Positions 1 through 14,500 of a stretch of DNA of 64,000 nt are shown piece by piece (the stretch's first letter is position 1; the number at the start of each line of letters is the position of its first letter). The position numbers and the translations under genes were made by a program. The DNA comes from Patiria pectinifera (lineage: Eukaryota > Echinodermata > Asteroidea > Valvatida > Asterinidae), in the NCBI GenBank assembly GCA_029964075.1, contig CM057150.1, positions 4,751,717-4,815,716 of the forward strand, read 5' to 3'. Under the pieces are notes generated by a model, which searched no databases, had not been told where the DNA came from, and was given only the letters and a program-made list of their open reading frames with translations.

Positions 1-2513
1 GAGGTGAGGTCGGGGTTTCAAACAATGGCCCATAATTGTGCTCTGCGCCTCTGCGGCAATGCAATGAACTTTGCCCGGTTGGGCGCGTGGGTAGCTTGCA
101 TCAACATCGTACCATAAGTCAATCATTAACTCCGAAACAATAACTGATCGGACATGGACGCTTAGATGACAAAACAAGCATTAATGCTAATCGCCGCTCC
201 GCCTACAACGATCAGCTCTGTTCTCTTTCGCTTTGTAATTCCGGTGTAATCAACAGAAAAATAATTGATTGGAATATTTTGAATGCCAGAGGGATAGTGC
301 GTTAATTGAATTCCTATTAGATTATGTCACAACTTCGGGGATTTGCCCATGACTCACCGCTTACTCCACTCGACATATCTTCATTTATTCAAAAATAATT
401 AAAAAACATGGGCAAGTACACACTTTGTACTTGCAATGAGAAATAAACAAAATTCCAGTGGTTATTACTCATGCCACGTTTTATATTTGTTTTTCAAAAA
501 AACAAGAATATGAGTCAGAAAATTACCAGAAATTAAAAACTGGTTAAAACAATATAGTTCAGTTAAAGCAAGATGATGAGTCAAACTTTAATGAAAGTCG
601 ACCTTTAGCGTCAAGGCGGATTCGAGGGGCCATAGTTTTGCATCGCTTGTATATATGCATGTGTGAATATCCGGACGCGTGGTCGCTGCACACACAAACG
701 GGGCCCCTTTCAATGGACAAACCATTGTGCATGATATATGATTATACAAAGCAACTGGCCCTTGACAGATTTATCTGAACAATAGCTAACATCACAATAC
801 TTTCGCCATCGAAGGGGGCCTTCGTGATAGCATTGATACCGTGCCACGATTGGTCCATATTAAGCCTAACCTCGGAGAAACCTGAAATGCATTATGCGGT
901 CCATTCAGACGTAAACCTCACGCATCACATGCCACATTCAAGAATTGGGGCAGGGGAGGTGGGGGGGGGGGGTTAAACGTTGTTAAAAAGGGCACTTGCA
1001 TAGAAAAGTGCAGTCTTTACAAAATATTGGGGGGGGGGGACACGTCACAATAAGCAAACCTAAATACCCCCTTAAACCCCCCTCCCGCTTAATACACCCC
1101 TGTGTTGTTCTCAAACCATAAGTGTAATGCATAAATACGTGTATTATATAATTTTAAGTTTTTGTTTTTAATGACTACTGTGACAATTATTAACCTTTTT
1201 TTATAAATTATTTAATTGTACATCGAATCGCAATTCGGCCTTTTGGTCGCGAGAGTTTGATAATAAAAACAATACTAATAAAAAATTACTAATTATACAT
1301 ACTAAATGATTTTTTTCAAGGTGTTTCAGTTCACGGGTATAATGTTTAGCATCAAGAAATCATCGTCATTGTCACCACCTTCACCATTGTTACCACCATG
1401 GCCGCACTATCATCACCACATCACAACACCGACCTTCCCTTCAAGACCAAATATAACGGGATTCAGTGCATCACAACTGCGCATGCTTGGAACGTGTGTT
1501 GCCAAAAGAGATGACAACGAAACTTTATGTCCGTTGATAAACATGTTTATCCACAACCTTGCGATGGAAGGACGATTTTTTTTACTGCATACAAAATAAC
1601 CTTGTCATATTACACATTTGTGTTAAGTTGGGTTTTATTTAAGCAAAGACCCCTATCCCTTGTCGTCTTGAATAAAATTAATCTTGAGAAACACATTAGT
1701 TTTAGTAGTTTTAAAGAACATGCGTCTAAAATGTCTGTAAATTCAATTTCGCGAGTATTTTATCACATAATGCATAAGAGAATACCTTTATACCTGAGAT
1801 ATTTAATAAAAAAAAAATATCAAAAACTTTAAAACAAAATTGTTTCAACAACTTAATGTCTAACACTTAGTCTTATAATATGTCCCCCCTTCCCCATCTC
1901 GAATCTGGCTGAATACTGCAACACACACACCCAATCCTGTATATTGATATTCTAGAAACAAATTGTATTCAGGGTTTTTCCAGATAAGCTGTGTGCACGT
2001 AGGAGGGGAATTACGCGCTCAAATCTGTTTGTCCGATAATAATGCGAATGGTTGTTGCAATATATTAATAATGTTTCACGTTGTCTGCCAAACGTGGAAT
2101 TTGAACCGTGGGTCTGGCCCGTTCCACTTTGGGAACAGGGGTGTGGGTACTGTGTTCCAAACTATATTTTCTTTGCAAGCACGGCAAAGTCTCATTCGTG
2201 CAAATTTATGGAATAATTGTCATCCGCAGCTTGTGTGCGTTGAATCAGAATTGCCAATCTGGCGATTTTTCTTGTATTTGGAATGCTTTCAAAAATAATT
2301 TGCATAAAAACGCCCCCGGCCGAGACTATCTCACCGCGCCCAAGCCAAGCGTTTTAAGTTCAAAGTCGACGCGTCGTTTCCCAATCAACCAACGCTATTA
2401 CTCTGAGTAAGCCTGTTCCTCCCGCTCTTTTGCAAGGCGGGAACGCTAGCTAACGTGGATATTTTTTCTGACTTCTCTCTTCAAAGAAGAAATCTGTTGT
2501 GAGATTTCACAGG
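1..2513. other. Upstream non-coding region of gene A
   Basis: No coding exon or RNA gene is recognisable here. The stretch is AT-rich, with G runs near 959-974 and 1029-1039, a dispersed repeat at about 655-845, and a short CA run near 1920. The promoter of gene A must lie here or just upstream of any untranslated first exon, but I see no TATA box or initiator I would defend. Short open frames in this stretch show no family motif and look accidental. Confidence 0.6.
655..845. repeat. Dispersed repeat family 1, copy 1
   Basis: This resembles 39595-39780 in the same orientation. Shared blocks include CCCTTTCAATGGA, ACAAAGCAACT, TCTGAACAATA and AAGGGGGCCTTC. A third, interrupted relative lies around 55620-55718 and 56419-56470. 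The GGCCCCCTT/AAGGGGGCC blocks near the two sides give it a partly inverted layout, so it may be a short non-autonomous DNA element. No family name is claimed. Confidence 0.55.
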
Positions 2514-2577
2514 ATGGAGACGACATTCGTAACAGTATTGCTCGTGCTTGCCCTGGCCGGTGTGGCAACAGTAAATG
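2514..2577 (+). CDS. Gene A exon 1: signal peptide
   Basis: Encodes [20 protein letters not shown] followed by Asn-Gly: a short polar start, a hydrophobic core and a small-residue cleavage region. An ATG at 2514 opens it and a strong GTGAGT donor closes it in phase 1. The codon finishes as GGC with exon 2, some 7.9 kb downstream. The frame stays open a little further upstream but has no other ATG near. Confidence 0.85.
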
Positions 2578-5500
2578 GTGAGTTTAAGCTCGTTTGTGTG
2601 TGGTTAATTTGTCCAAAGAAAAATGGGAGGGGCAGTACTCCCTATCATGAACTTACATGTACGTGTAAGCCCAATTGTATATCAAGAACCAAAAACTGCA
2701 TTATTATTTTGAGAAAACGACCAAATACAAATTATGTGTTGTCGTGACTTGTTCGGCAGTAAGATCCACCATGGTACCCTGCTTTACAGAAATGGAATAA
2801 ATCCATTTCCTTACGAGGATACAGCCGATATTTTTTCCCCAATATGTCTAGGTCCGTAATTTATGATTAATGTGTAACGTAACCGCGTAAATGGTTAATT
2901 CCTATAATTCATTTAGTTTTGCCATTCGAATATGGTGGGGTTTTTTTCTCTGTGTATTTTTCATACAATTTGAAGTCATTATTGCTTCCCTATATCTTTT
3001 CATCGTTTGTAACTTCAAATTTGAAATGCTCGATATATGTGTTCTTTCACATTAAAAAAAAATGTCATTTTTTCTTAATAATTTCACGAAAACTAGCGAA
3101 AACAAGTCCACAATGGCTGTAAAAAAATTGGGGGGATTTCTCGTTGGGGCACAAAGAAACCGAATCAGATTAAAATTTCCCAGACAACAAAAAAGGGAAC
3201 GCGGGGCTGGCCGCCTGCAGTCTGGAAACTACTGCACCTATTTGTAGTTTCATTCAACTTGTCACGAAGGTATTATGTTCTCCCGCCTTTTGTGTGTCAA
3301 AAATACATTTTGGGTTTTCATTCAGCTGCCTACAGCAGGTGAGAAAGGTTAATGTTGCAACATAAAAGCCTTGAGAGTTGCCTGTTACTCCTTAAAGTAA
3401 TGCTAGAATTATTGGTCCGCGGGCTGGGATTTCCTGGGATATGCATACAGTCAGTTTGGGGATCAAACATGGATTAGCCTCACCAAAGACAGACGCCCTC
3501 CAGTGAATTAGACATTGATAAAGATGAATTAAACTGACATGAGCCTGCCACTCAGGCCTCATGTTGTATCTTAAATCTCGATGTGAAACATTGCCCAATC
3601 CACGTGGAAATGTTCCATATCAATTTAATGACTAACATAGTGAAAAGTTTGAATTAGCTTTCATAGCAACAACGTCTTCGTCCGATACAACCTCATCTTT
3701 GCATCTTGTAAAGTAATTGTAGCTACCCTAAGTTAATAAGTGTATGTACATTTTCCATGTGTATCGTAATAAGTAATTGAAGCTACCCCAAGCTAATTAA
3801 AGTATATGTACACTTTCCAAGTGTATTTACCTGACTAACACGGTTGCCAACCAACTTCAGTCAACCATGGCTTATCTGCATCATGTTAATCGTTAATACA
3901 AAGCAATTTCTATTGCCCCACTACGACACAGTGCAAGTGAGCTTAAGTTAAAGCGGCGTGTATGTTGGGCAGTAAATATACTCAGCCCTATACTTACTAC
4001 AGCTCTATTAGCAGCGGGAATGTGCGCCAGTAATTGGTTAACGCTCACAATGGGTTAAAGAAATTAAACAATATCCTTTAAAACAATCTCAAATTCAACC
4101 TGCTTCGTTCAGCTTAATACTTTTTTCACAATACTTCGCGTTCTAGCCTTAAAGAGTTCAAAAAACACGAATAGTCATCCATGCCACTTTTTCATGACGA
4201 ACCTCGTGGTTTTGCGTGCCAAGTTTAGATAACAAAGTACTGTAACAAATTAACCTTTACCGTATAGTGCGTTCCTCACAATTTGATTCGCTATACCCAT
4301 GATTGTAGCGGTTTCCAGAACACACTTTAAGTGTTCAACCAGCGTTTATTTGCTTAGGGTCGCGATACAAAAGTTGTCGGTTGGTTAATTTTGAATGGGG
4401 TGTTTACTGTCTGAACTTGAAGCGATGTGCAAGGCTTGTACTGGGCTTGAATACTGCTGGCTATGAACGTGCACTGCGTGGCATTGCCGGAAGTTTTAGC
4501 TTTTTATCTCGAAAAGCAGCGGGGTTAATGGGGCACGTGACGCGGTGCGCGGTGGCTGCAATCTTGCAGGTGTCATGTTAAACTTTTTCCACGTTGAACG
4601 TTGTAATTTGCCAAACAGCACTTACAAATAAAAACATGTTGGATAATTTGCTTAATAGGCTATGTTAAGTGGTGTTTTGAGAGATTTAAAAAAAAATCAC
4701 TTAGGTTTTCCAACAGCGCAGGTACATATGTGATGCGATCAAGCTATATGAGTCGATTGTCTGGAATTTTTATGTGGAGATACAGGCCAAAATAGGGCCA
4801 CTTCATCACATCACTTCATCACATCTCTTGATGTCCCGACTTCCATCATTTTTGAACTAAAGATGGTATCAGCATGCGGTGTTCACAGCAGTAAAGCTGA
4901 GATTGTACCCTTTTGAAATCTGTAATAATTGTTTTAACCAGTGTTGACAAACGACTCATGTAGCTTGATCGCATCACATATTTATAAAGATTATGCCCCT
5001 TTTTTCTTGTTGGGGTAAAGAGCAATTCACGTTAGTTACACTTAAAAAGTCACGAAGGGCAGCAATAGACTGAAGAAGATTGATTGGTTTTAATTACTAA
5101 TATTCAAAGAGTTTGAACGACACCATGTTTGAAAGAGTTATTGCCGTGCTTTTTTAACATTCGATAACCGCTGTCTCGAATAGACTAATAAATGTGTATT
5201 TTCCATGTTTATCCCTGTGTGGAAATCGTCAGATTTTGATGCTGAATACAGACAGCGGAAATCAGATCGATACGTCGAAATATTCAATTATATCGTCAAG
5301 GTTGACGACATCCTTATAACAATAGTGGCCACAAAGGAATCACAGCTCATGGTATTCTGTTTAACTTTCGATTGGTAATCCAATTTTGATGACATCTACA
5401 TGTAAAACAAGGGATTATCCTAAGACACTAAGGAACGCGTAAACATTATCCGTGACACGTACACAAGAATCAATTAATAATTATCAAATTATTAGTACCT

Positions 5501-8500
5501 GAAGTGTTACCGGAAGTCAGATAAATGGCCACTTTATTAACTCGCGCCTCTTGAGATTTTGGCGCGAAAGCATGGTGTCCGTTCATCTTTAACGTTTGGT
5601 TTGATAAATAAATCGACAGTAACAATTATTTATGACCATGAACAGATAGGAAAACCACAAGGTAAACCGCAGCGGTAAATATTATCTTTGATGATTAAAA
5701 GGTTACCAATGTTTGACCTGATAGCGAGGTTATTGCAAAATGTTTGCGGTGGCGAAGGGCTAAGATTGTAGGTTTAAACAGAAACGCACACGAGAATCGG
5801 AAACACCATCTACATGAAGGCCTAGTGATTTATTAAACAGGGAATGAAACGAGTTGTAGACGTCAGAGCATTACGCGTGGGGTAAAACGCTATCAGCAGC
5901 CGTAGTTTACGAGTATATTCAGAATTTTGATCAATTCCAGACAATGATTGACGCTGAACAATGTACTTTTCCACACTATTGCCGTTGATATTAAAAACAT
6001 TTAATTGGAAGAAACATGCAGTTAAATACTACACTGCCAATAACGCGGTGTCAAAATAACACCATGACGGATCTGTAATTAGTTGTTTTTTTTTTACGAT
6101 AAACGACGTTGGCAATTTACTAAAACAGGTTCAGTAGGACAGTATAATCAGACTAACACAAGAGTAAAAAAAGATAGAAATTGTAACCCATTGTGACGCA
6201 ATAGCAGTTTGGTGGCAGCCCGGGGCTATCGTATTGTTTGTGAATCTGTATTAACTCCAGTCACGTTTTTTAAAATTTTACTCAAGTCGTGGTTGTTACT
6301 GCTGAAGTCCTTCTCAGAATTGAAAAACTTGAGTACGTTTTAATTTATCATTTGTTAAAAAAAGAGATTATTTTACAATATCATTTAGATACAACAGAGT
6401 AATTTAAAAAAAAATTATAACGAGGCTGCATGTGAAGAGTTTAGTTTCAAAATGCGATATATCCATCTTTAAAAAAAAGTGGGAAAAAAAGATGCACGGT
6501 TATGAAGACTTATAAAACATTCACCTGATAACATTGTATTCTCAAATAATATTATGATTAACCATAATTAAAACCGTTGAATATACAGACCCTTAACATG
6601 AGTTTGGACATGTGTACACGGTTGTGGGCGAAATGAAAATATGTACTTAGATGTATTATATTATGTGTAGGTGTTTGGGCCGATGTGGTTGATTGTAATC
6701 ACGCTAATTAGCATAATTAATATTTGCATTTACGGAGAGTCCGTAAAATTACGCCAAAAATATGGAATATTTCACTTTACGGAGTCCGTAAATTTACGGG
6801 CATTTTTAACAGTGTGTGATAAATATAAAAACCACAAAGAAATTGTAAAATGAGTCATCTACAGTTTATCTCAACCCTGGAAAATTACATTGATAAAACA
6901 TTAATCTTGCGTTCAATGCTGCGGAGCATTCATAACGCAGTTTATGATTAACGACAGTGTTGATTCTGTGAGTGCCGTGTTAATCATTAGCATAAATCCA
7001 AATTCACCGTGAAAACATCTGGTGTTGCCGTGTCGGGCAGTCCCTTTTTTTTAAGTGTCATACAAATGTTTTTTGAAAAGAACCAAAACTATTTCTGTTC
7101 CGGGAAAAACCAGTTTCTTATCTGCAATTTGTTCGGAATTCCCCTCGAGTGAGTCACGTTATTGCATTACAGGTGTAGGCCTCCATTTATTACAATTTTT
7201 CATTTTGAATTTCAAGACGGTTATTTTGATGTGTTGTTTATCAAATTCTGAAGGAATTGGATGAGTAATAATTTGTATAACACATGTCACATTTGTAAGG
7301 CGAAATAGAGATGATTTTGATTTTGACGACTTTTTTTTGTGTCCGTTGTTTCATAAGGCCTACCGTCCTTATGTTCTTCTAATGTTGCTAAAACTTAAGA
7401 AAATACAGAGTGGTGCAAAAAGAAGGAAACTCATTTTTGACAGGAATTTTAACATACTTACTTAACTTATTTGAACTTGTGTTTTTAATGCAGTGAAGTA
7501 TAGCTCTTCAACCACGCGTCGTGAAAAAAATATATAAAAGAAAATCGCAAGAATAGTGTTATAATGCTTATTTGAATGCAAGTCCCCCAAATCACTGATG
7601 TCTACGTGTAAGTCTGGTGTAGTTATTTTGTCTTCAAATCAAGCTCCGGAGCTCAGTCAAGCGGATGGAATAAAGCCGTTCGTGGACAAACAGGTCTGGC
7701 ATATGACATTTTAAAACTAATATATCTCAGAGACAAAATATTCATTTGCAATCAGTTTTTTTTGGTCACTTATAATTATTAAGGATCATTATTTTATTAC
7801 CATTAAATCAAATTTCTTCAATGTGCTTAACAATTAGGGAAAAATTGCTGTTAAAGTGGGTTTCCTTCTTTTTGCACGACCCTGTAGCATGTGACATTTG
7901 TCCTTCCAGACCGAAAAGCCCATTCTAAACCGTAATCCGCAAAGTTTCATATTTATAACAACAAACTGTTTTAAATCTCATTGTGGTGAATCGATATTTG
8001 AGTGCGTTGTTTATATAACACACATTTCTGTAAAATTTAACTTTAGTGCCAGTCTTTGTCGGAATAGACGAGCGGGACTATTTTTAATTTTTGTCCTTAA
8101 TGCTTTGTACAATATTTCCTCATGGTAATATCGCAAAAGTTTGGTAGGCATTTTCATTGCAAAAGCGTTAAGCTGGTCCGCCGGAATGCGGAGTACGAGT
8201 GTAGCAACCCACCGAAATCCAAAGTCCACGTTAAAGTACTCACTTATGCGAACAGTTTAATTCTGATACAAAGAAAATGGAAGTGTGACGTATATATCGA
8301 AATATGTTAATTAGCGGGGAATTTCCTGTTCATTATTGGCCTTCCGAGAATGACGCATATAGAACCGAACAAACACTTGAAAGTGGCAGTTAGTTGGTCA
8401 CTATCTTTTGGTGTTTGAACTCATTGATGCGGTGCATGTGAAATAAGCTTTTGTAGATGGGCACGGTAATAGGTAGCTCAACCTAATGGAAGGAATTCAT

Positions 8501-11500
8501 CACAAACATTTTGTTCAAAACCTTTTTAAGAAAAGGGGTTAAAAACACCCACAACATTGTGTCTTTCTTTATTCAGAGCAGTGTTCAACAGTATTTGTGT
8601 GTGTTCGACGTCGTTTATCACATAGTTTAAAAATAAATTATGTGCTACTCCGATTCGACATCAAGCAATACGAATGTAATCATCCGAATAAAAATTGAAG
8701 GGTTCAATACCAGGCTAATAAGCAACATGGGCGTAAATCACGCGCGTTTCAGTGGGTATGATATCTACACCCCCCCTCCCCAATTTTGACCTGGGGATTT
8801 GCCTTTGGATCACCCCCCCCCCCCTCCTTTAGAGTTTTGAGAGGTACAAACAGCCCATTTTGAGGTCATCTTTTTTACTTTACACTGCTCAAACTTTATC
8901 ACACATTTTGAAAACTGTGAAGAGACAGTGCGGAAGCTTTCAGTGCACTGTTTTTAAGTGAGGTGAAGGGTCGAAAGTATGCCTTTGCATTTGCTTTACA
9001 TGAACAATTGCATCATGAACAGCGACCTGGTATCATGACGTGAGGCCCCCCCCCCCTCGAATTTCCACGGCTAGGCCTTTTTCATCCTTCCACCCCAACA
9101 CTAGCCGACACGGACATACGCCAATGTAAAGCAACATTGGTAGCGTACTGGTCGACGCCATAGAAACGAGGTTGTGGCTCATATATGATTGACTTTTCTG
9201 GGAAGGACGGTTCATAAAATCCGTAGAATTTAACGACCTGTTCACATTCCGCCCTCTTTATGAAAATGTGACCCGCTCAACAAAAACGAGTTTGATTCAC
9301 TGATCTCTATTATTCTGACAGTCAGTATAATTGAGATCAGTGGTGTGATGTCGCATAATTTGAATGCTAACTTCCGCCATTTTGAAATGGAACCAGTGAA
9401 AATTTAATCCAAACTTTTTAATTTTATATTGATTTTGGTTGTTTGATAGTTACATGTAGTTTTAATGTGTTACAGAGAAAAGCATATTGTTTGAAAAAGA
9501 GTGACAACATTATGATGTGTTGTGCTTTTCCTGGTTAGTTGAAGTAAAGAGCTATTTGTCACTTTTGAAACCCTTTTTTACTCCATTGAGACGTTTCTAA
9601 CTTAATGAAAACATGGACAGAAAAAAAACAAGTACAGCAATGCAGCCAAATGTCCCAGAGAGGTCCATAATACCAAATATTTCACTCCTGTTTCATTAAC
9701 TCAAAATGTCAGTGTTGCTACAACAGTATCATTTTTGCTGAGCAGATCGCAAATATCTTTGTCCCTCAGTGATGTTACACGCAGCGGTAGACATTTCGTA
9801 CTTTCAGTGTGACTGAATTTACAATGTAAAACGGTGCTTCGCGTTTAAACACTTTTTACATTCACTGTTTAAATATGTTTAATCTACATGTTTAGATTTC
9901 TATTGCACATTATAACTTGTAAAAACCACATTTATATTGTAAAGTTCTGGGTGTTTTTTTTCTGAGACGGGTAATAACAAAAGTGATAAATGTGTGTATC
10001 TAGCCGGTAAGTCGACTTCAACCCGATAAGTCATTTCTATGTACTTGTACCATTTATTCTAACATGATTTCGTCATGTACCTAACTTAATTTTCAGAAAG
10101 GGGGCATGTTGATGCGTTTGGCCGTCCATACAACAACCATATACCAGCTGAATAGATTTTCCGCATGACTGAGCAAACAATTTGGTCCTGGGGAGAGCCA
10201 GGTCAAAACAATGTGGTATTGAAAGGGTTAACAGTTCACACACACACATCCATGAACCCAAACATATCGTAGATTCAAACATGTGAAAAAATGCAGATCA
10301 GTGTTTAGAAATGTGTTTGAACTCTAACACAGTTTTGATAAAACCCGTAAATAGTGAGGGCGCTCTAAAAAGTACACGTTATCAGTGAGGGCGCTCTAAA
10401 CAATTATTGGACCCCCGGGTCTATTAATTGATCCTTTATTATATCTTCATCTTCCACTATCATTTCTCTTTTTTTTCACTGGACTCTAGGCGAAAAGCTT
10501 TTCAAGTTTGGGCAAGACATTGATTCTCAGTTCCCAAGAGAGAATGACGTCAGTGTCAAGGTAGACTTGCGCAGTCCCTTCACCTACTACGGGAAGAAAT
10601 ACTCGTCAGTGTTTGTGAGTAGAAACACATAATAATTAAGGATTTAACAATCGAATTTCCTAACATGAAGTCAACGAAACGGATGTAAGTGAGGTTCTTA
10701 TATTTGGGGTTGGTGTTCATAATTTTACTGTCTCTCATTGAAACAGGTCAACGACAATGGTGTTCTATCATTCGTAAATGACCTTGCCCAGTTCGGTCAA
10801 TGGGAGCAACTGCCGCTTAGCACAGTGAGTAACCAAGCTTTTTGTTTTGAAGTTAAACTATATTTACGAGTTGCAATTAAATAGCAATATACAAGTACAT
10901 AGACATGTTAAATAGTTGGTATTATGTTCAACAAATCATGGTAGAAAGACTGTTTTTTCAACGGTTATTAAAGATACATTAAATGTCTAAACTGGACCTG
11001 GCCCAGTTGACTGAATCAAAGCAGTTCAAACAGAGAATTCAGGAAACCGGACTTGGAGAAAAGAAAAAAAAATGACAAATGTTAGGTTTTTCCCTACAAT
11101 TTTTAATAAATACTTAATTTTTAAGTGGCCGTGACACCAAAAATTCATTTTACAACTGTAAAATGTAATATGTTGGGCCGACGTGATGTGATCAAGTGAA
11201 ATGAGTCGTTTCTCGGCTCTGATCGATTTGTTTTCATTACACTTTTGAATAGAGATACCTTTTCCGTTTATATGGTGAAAACCCCGTGTGAATTAGAACT
11301 TAGAACACAAGCAGATCAGAAAGAAGGGAGCAGAGAAATCAACGATTCAAAAAAGAAGTGTTTATAAAACAACAATAAACACGATTAACTCCCTTGCAAA
11401 CAAGTCACATTGCAACTATTTTATCATTATTTTTACTTGGAAAAAAGTTGACATGAAAGAGGACATAATTATGTAGCCTTCCGATTTTATAAAAAAAAAG

Positions 11501-14500
11501 GCAATTTTGAAATGGCAAACCCCATAAACCAATTTTTGGCTGTATTTTAAAATCATTAATGCTGACAAAGGACTCCTTAAGCTTGATTGCAACATTGACC
11601 TCTATTAACTATGATCATTTTTTTAAAACCTTTTTGACGAACATTCAGCCCGGCGAGGAGCACATTCTAATTGCTCCGTTTCTAGCCGACGTGGATTTGA
11701 CAGTAACGGGCGCTATCTTCTACCGGGAGACGACGGATGAGGCCACTAAGCAAAAGGCGAAGGACAAGGTCACCGAGTACTTCGTCCGGCACAGCGATTT
11801 CAAGCCCAAGAACGTGTTCATTGTGACCTGGGAAAGTGTTGGATTTCAGGGGTCGACGGCTGACATACCAAAGGTGAAAACATCATTAATTTGACAGTAT
11901 GTTCTGCATCAGGAGCATCAATAGGCTCTATAATTGTGGAGTGCCATGGCCTAGCGGTTAAGAGCACCGGGCTCATGTTCTTGTGTTTCAGAGGCAACAG
12001 TGACGTGGGTTCGAGCCCGCCGGCGGACACTTGCGCTCTTAAGCAAGGCACTTACCCATTATTGCTTCGTCCTTCGGATGGGACGTTAAGCCGTAGGTCC
12101 CGTGTGTTGCATAAATACACGCAAAAGAATCCAGTAAACACTTATCGCTAAGAGAAGGGGTTTGCCCCGGTGTTTCTGGCCTCCTGTATGAACTCCCATA
12201 TATATACCAAAAACTAGAGTGGTTTTGTGTAATTAAAATAATAGCGCCTTATACCTAAGGTGTCAACGCGCTTTACAGTTTTTACCCCTGTTCATCAGGG
12301 GCCCATTTCACGGCGCTGCTAAGCACAAAAATTTGCTTAGCACAAAAAGTTTGGCAAATAAAAGCATTTTACCAGCCAAAACTCCTTGTGATTTTCATGC
12401 GAAGCAAACAACAGCTGAATACTAATCACGAGCAATAAACATCATAACATCATAATTATGGAGTTTTGGCTGGTAACATGTTTTTATAAGCAAGATTTTT
12501 TTGTGCTCAGCACATTTTTGTGCTCCGTGAAATTGGCCTCAGGTCACGACACCACTTATACAGAGGATCAACATCAGCACATATGACCCGTACCTACGCA
12601 GGTACCCATTTATTTCTGGGTGGAGAGAAGCAGTGCGTGACAAAGTGCCTTTCCCAAGGGCACACGCACCATAACCCCAGGCTGGACTCGAACCCATAAC
12701 CTGCAGCTTTACCTGCAGATCATGAATCCAAAGTCCTTAACCACGAGGCCACAGCACTCTATTCCTACTCTCTGAACAAAATTATGAGTTTCTGATTTAA
12801 TTAAGAAAGAGGTAAAAAGAGGTGTTTTGAATTGTCCCTTCACTGAATTTCAGGCATATTCAGACTACCAGCAAAAGGCAATTTCGACTAGGTACATTCG
12901 ATAGGGGGAAAAGGAAGTTGTGTATCAAAACCTTAGTGTCTTTATTTTCATGTAAATAGTTGCGTAGAAAAAAAAAACATTCCTGTAAAATTGGCGCCGT
13001 AGTCTTCATAAGAGCCTTCTCTTCATTTTTCTTCTCTATCTTGTCATTTAGACCAACATGTTTCAGTGTGTGGTGACGTCTGATGCTGTCAACACGTTTG
13101 TGTTCTTTATCTACCAAAACATCGCTTGGTACACATCACTTTCGGCCGGCGGCAATGAGGCGGGCATTGGAAGCAACATGCCACAGGTAGGACGAATTGA
13201 AAATCTCCAGTCCTGATTAGCGCCCCCAACGGTGGACATTGTGCACCGAGCTGTGACCTTGAGTAGCGAAGCTTCACTCATTTGTTGCATTATGTCTGAA
13301 GAAACATCTGTGTCCAATTTGAAAACATTTTGAATGTTAATTGAACAAATCAAAGTCACAAATACCGTTTTCAGCCAATATTTGGTGGCACTGATGTCAG
13401 AACGCCCTCTCGTGACGGGCTCAGCGACGTCAACTGACGTCATCTCATAGAATATTTGCCGACCAACATTCGTGGTAAGTTTTTGGAAACTAAACGCCTG
13501 CAGCATTTGATAGAAATCACCATGGGGGACACAATGATGCGCACCGACCATCACGGACCTCGTCAGGCTCGACATATGATAAATCGAACACTGCGTATTT
13601 CTTTTATCATTGTCCTGAATCTAACGCCTTCCTCTCTGCTCTCGAAGGTCGGCTTCGAGTCCGGCGACGGTAAAAACAACGAGATAATCAACGTGCAAAA
13701 GTACGGAGATCCCACCTACCTCCCTACGGTGTCAAACGTCGATCCCGCAGACCCACCAGGCTTTTTCATTTACCAAGTGTCCGGGTCATCTGTCAGCGCT
13801 CCGCAGTGCTCAAAGTTTGGTAAGTGCTTCTTGTTTCTTTTGAAAGAAAAATCAGCAAAGGCGTGACTGCCAGCCAACGTACGTCGGTGCAAAAGTGAGA
13901 AATGAGGAGTCTGACGAATTTAAAATACGTCTCTATGCATTTAAATACAGACATTTTGTACGTCCCATTTTCATCTTAACCCTGAAAAGGCCGGGTCATT
14001 TTGACCATCTCACAGCCGAGGGAAGGTGGGGGTAGAATAATGGCTAATTGATTATTCATGTATGCACCAATGGTAATTCTGCTTCGTGCGCTCTTCGTTT
14101 ACTGGGAAATTCAGTTTGCACGAGACTTGTTTTGCTGCGTGGTAACCCATAGTCGGAATTTTATATTTTTGGTATCAAAAAGATGCGCAAGACTAGAGGT
14201 TAAAAAAGCAGGAAAGCTCGGATCGGAACAATTTCTTTTTTTTTCTCTTTTTTTGCTAGGGTATCGCGGAAAAAGTTGAGGGGGGATTCTTCCCCGGACC
14301 TTTTAGGGTTAAGCAAATTTCTCCTCAAAATTTCGTCTGCACCGAATATAATAAGGAATTTCGTCCTGTCCCATTTCGTATACAAAACGGGAGGCGACTG
14401 TACTTCCATGTTGAACAGGGTCAGAACCTTTCTTTGGTTATAAACGAGAAGTTCTTTATTTCTGATGTAGACTTTTCGTTTATTACGCCACACCCGAAGA

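Larger units (their letters stand above)
2578..10489 (+). other. Gene A intron 1 (7.9 kb)
   Basis: This is the longest intron of gene A. It is AT-rich and has no recognisable exon or RNA gene. It contains a TA-flanked MITE at 4729-4978, a mariner-like MITE at 7406-7884, C runs near 8811-8825 and 9047-9057, and near its end two 17-bp copies of AGTGAGGGCGCTCTAAA at 10353 and 10384. Scattered short open frames show no conserved motif. Long first introns often hold enhancers, but nothing here proves one. Confidence 0.6.

Noticed and set aside
11891..12151. 86-codon frame in intron 4 of gene A
   Set aside because: It is read through a tRNA-derived SINE (B box GGTTCGAGCCC), not a gene.
13111..13575. 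154-codon minus-strand frame over gene A exon 5
   Set aside because: Antisense to a NIDO exon with correct splice sites on the + strand; no recognisable motif in the minus frame.
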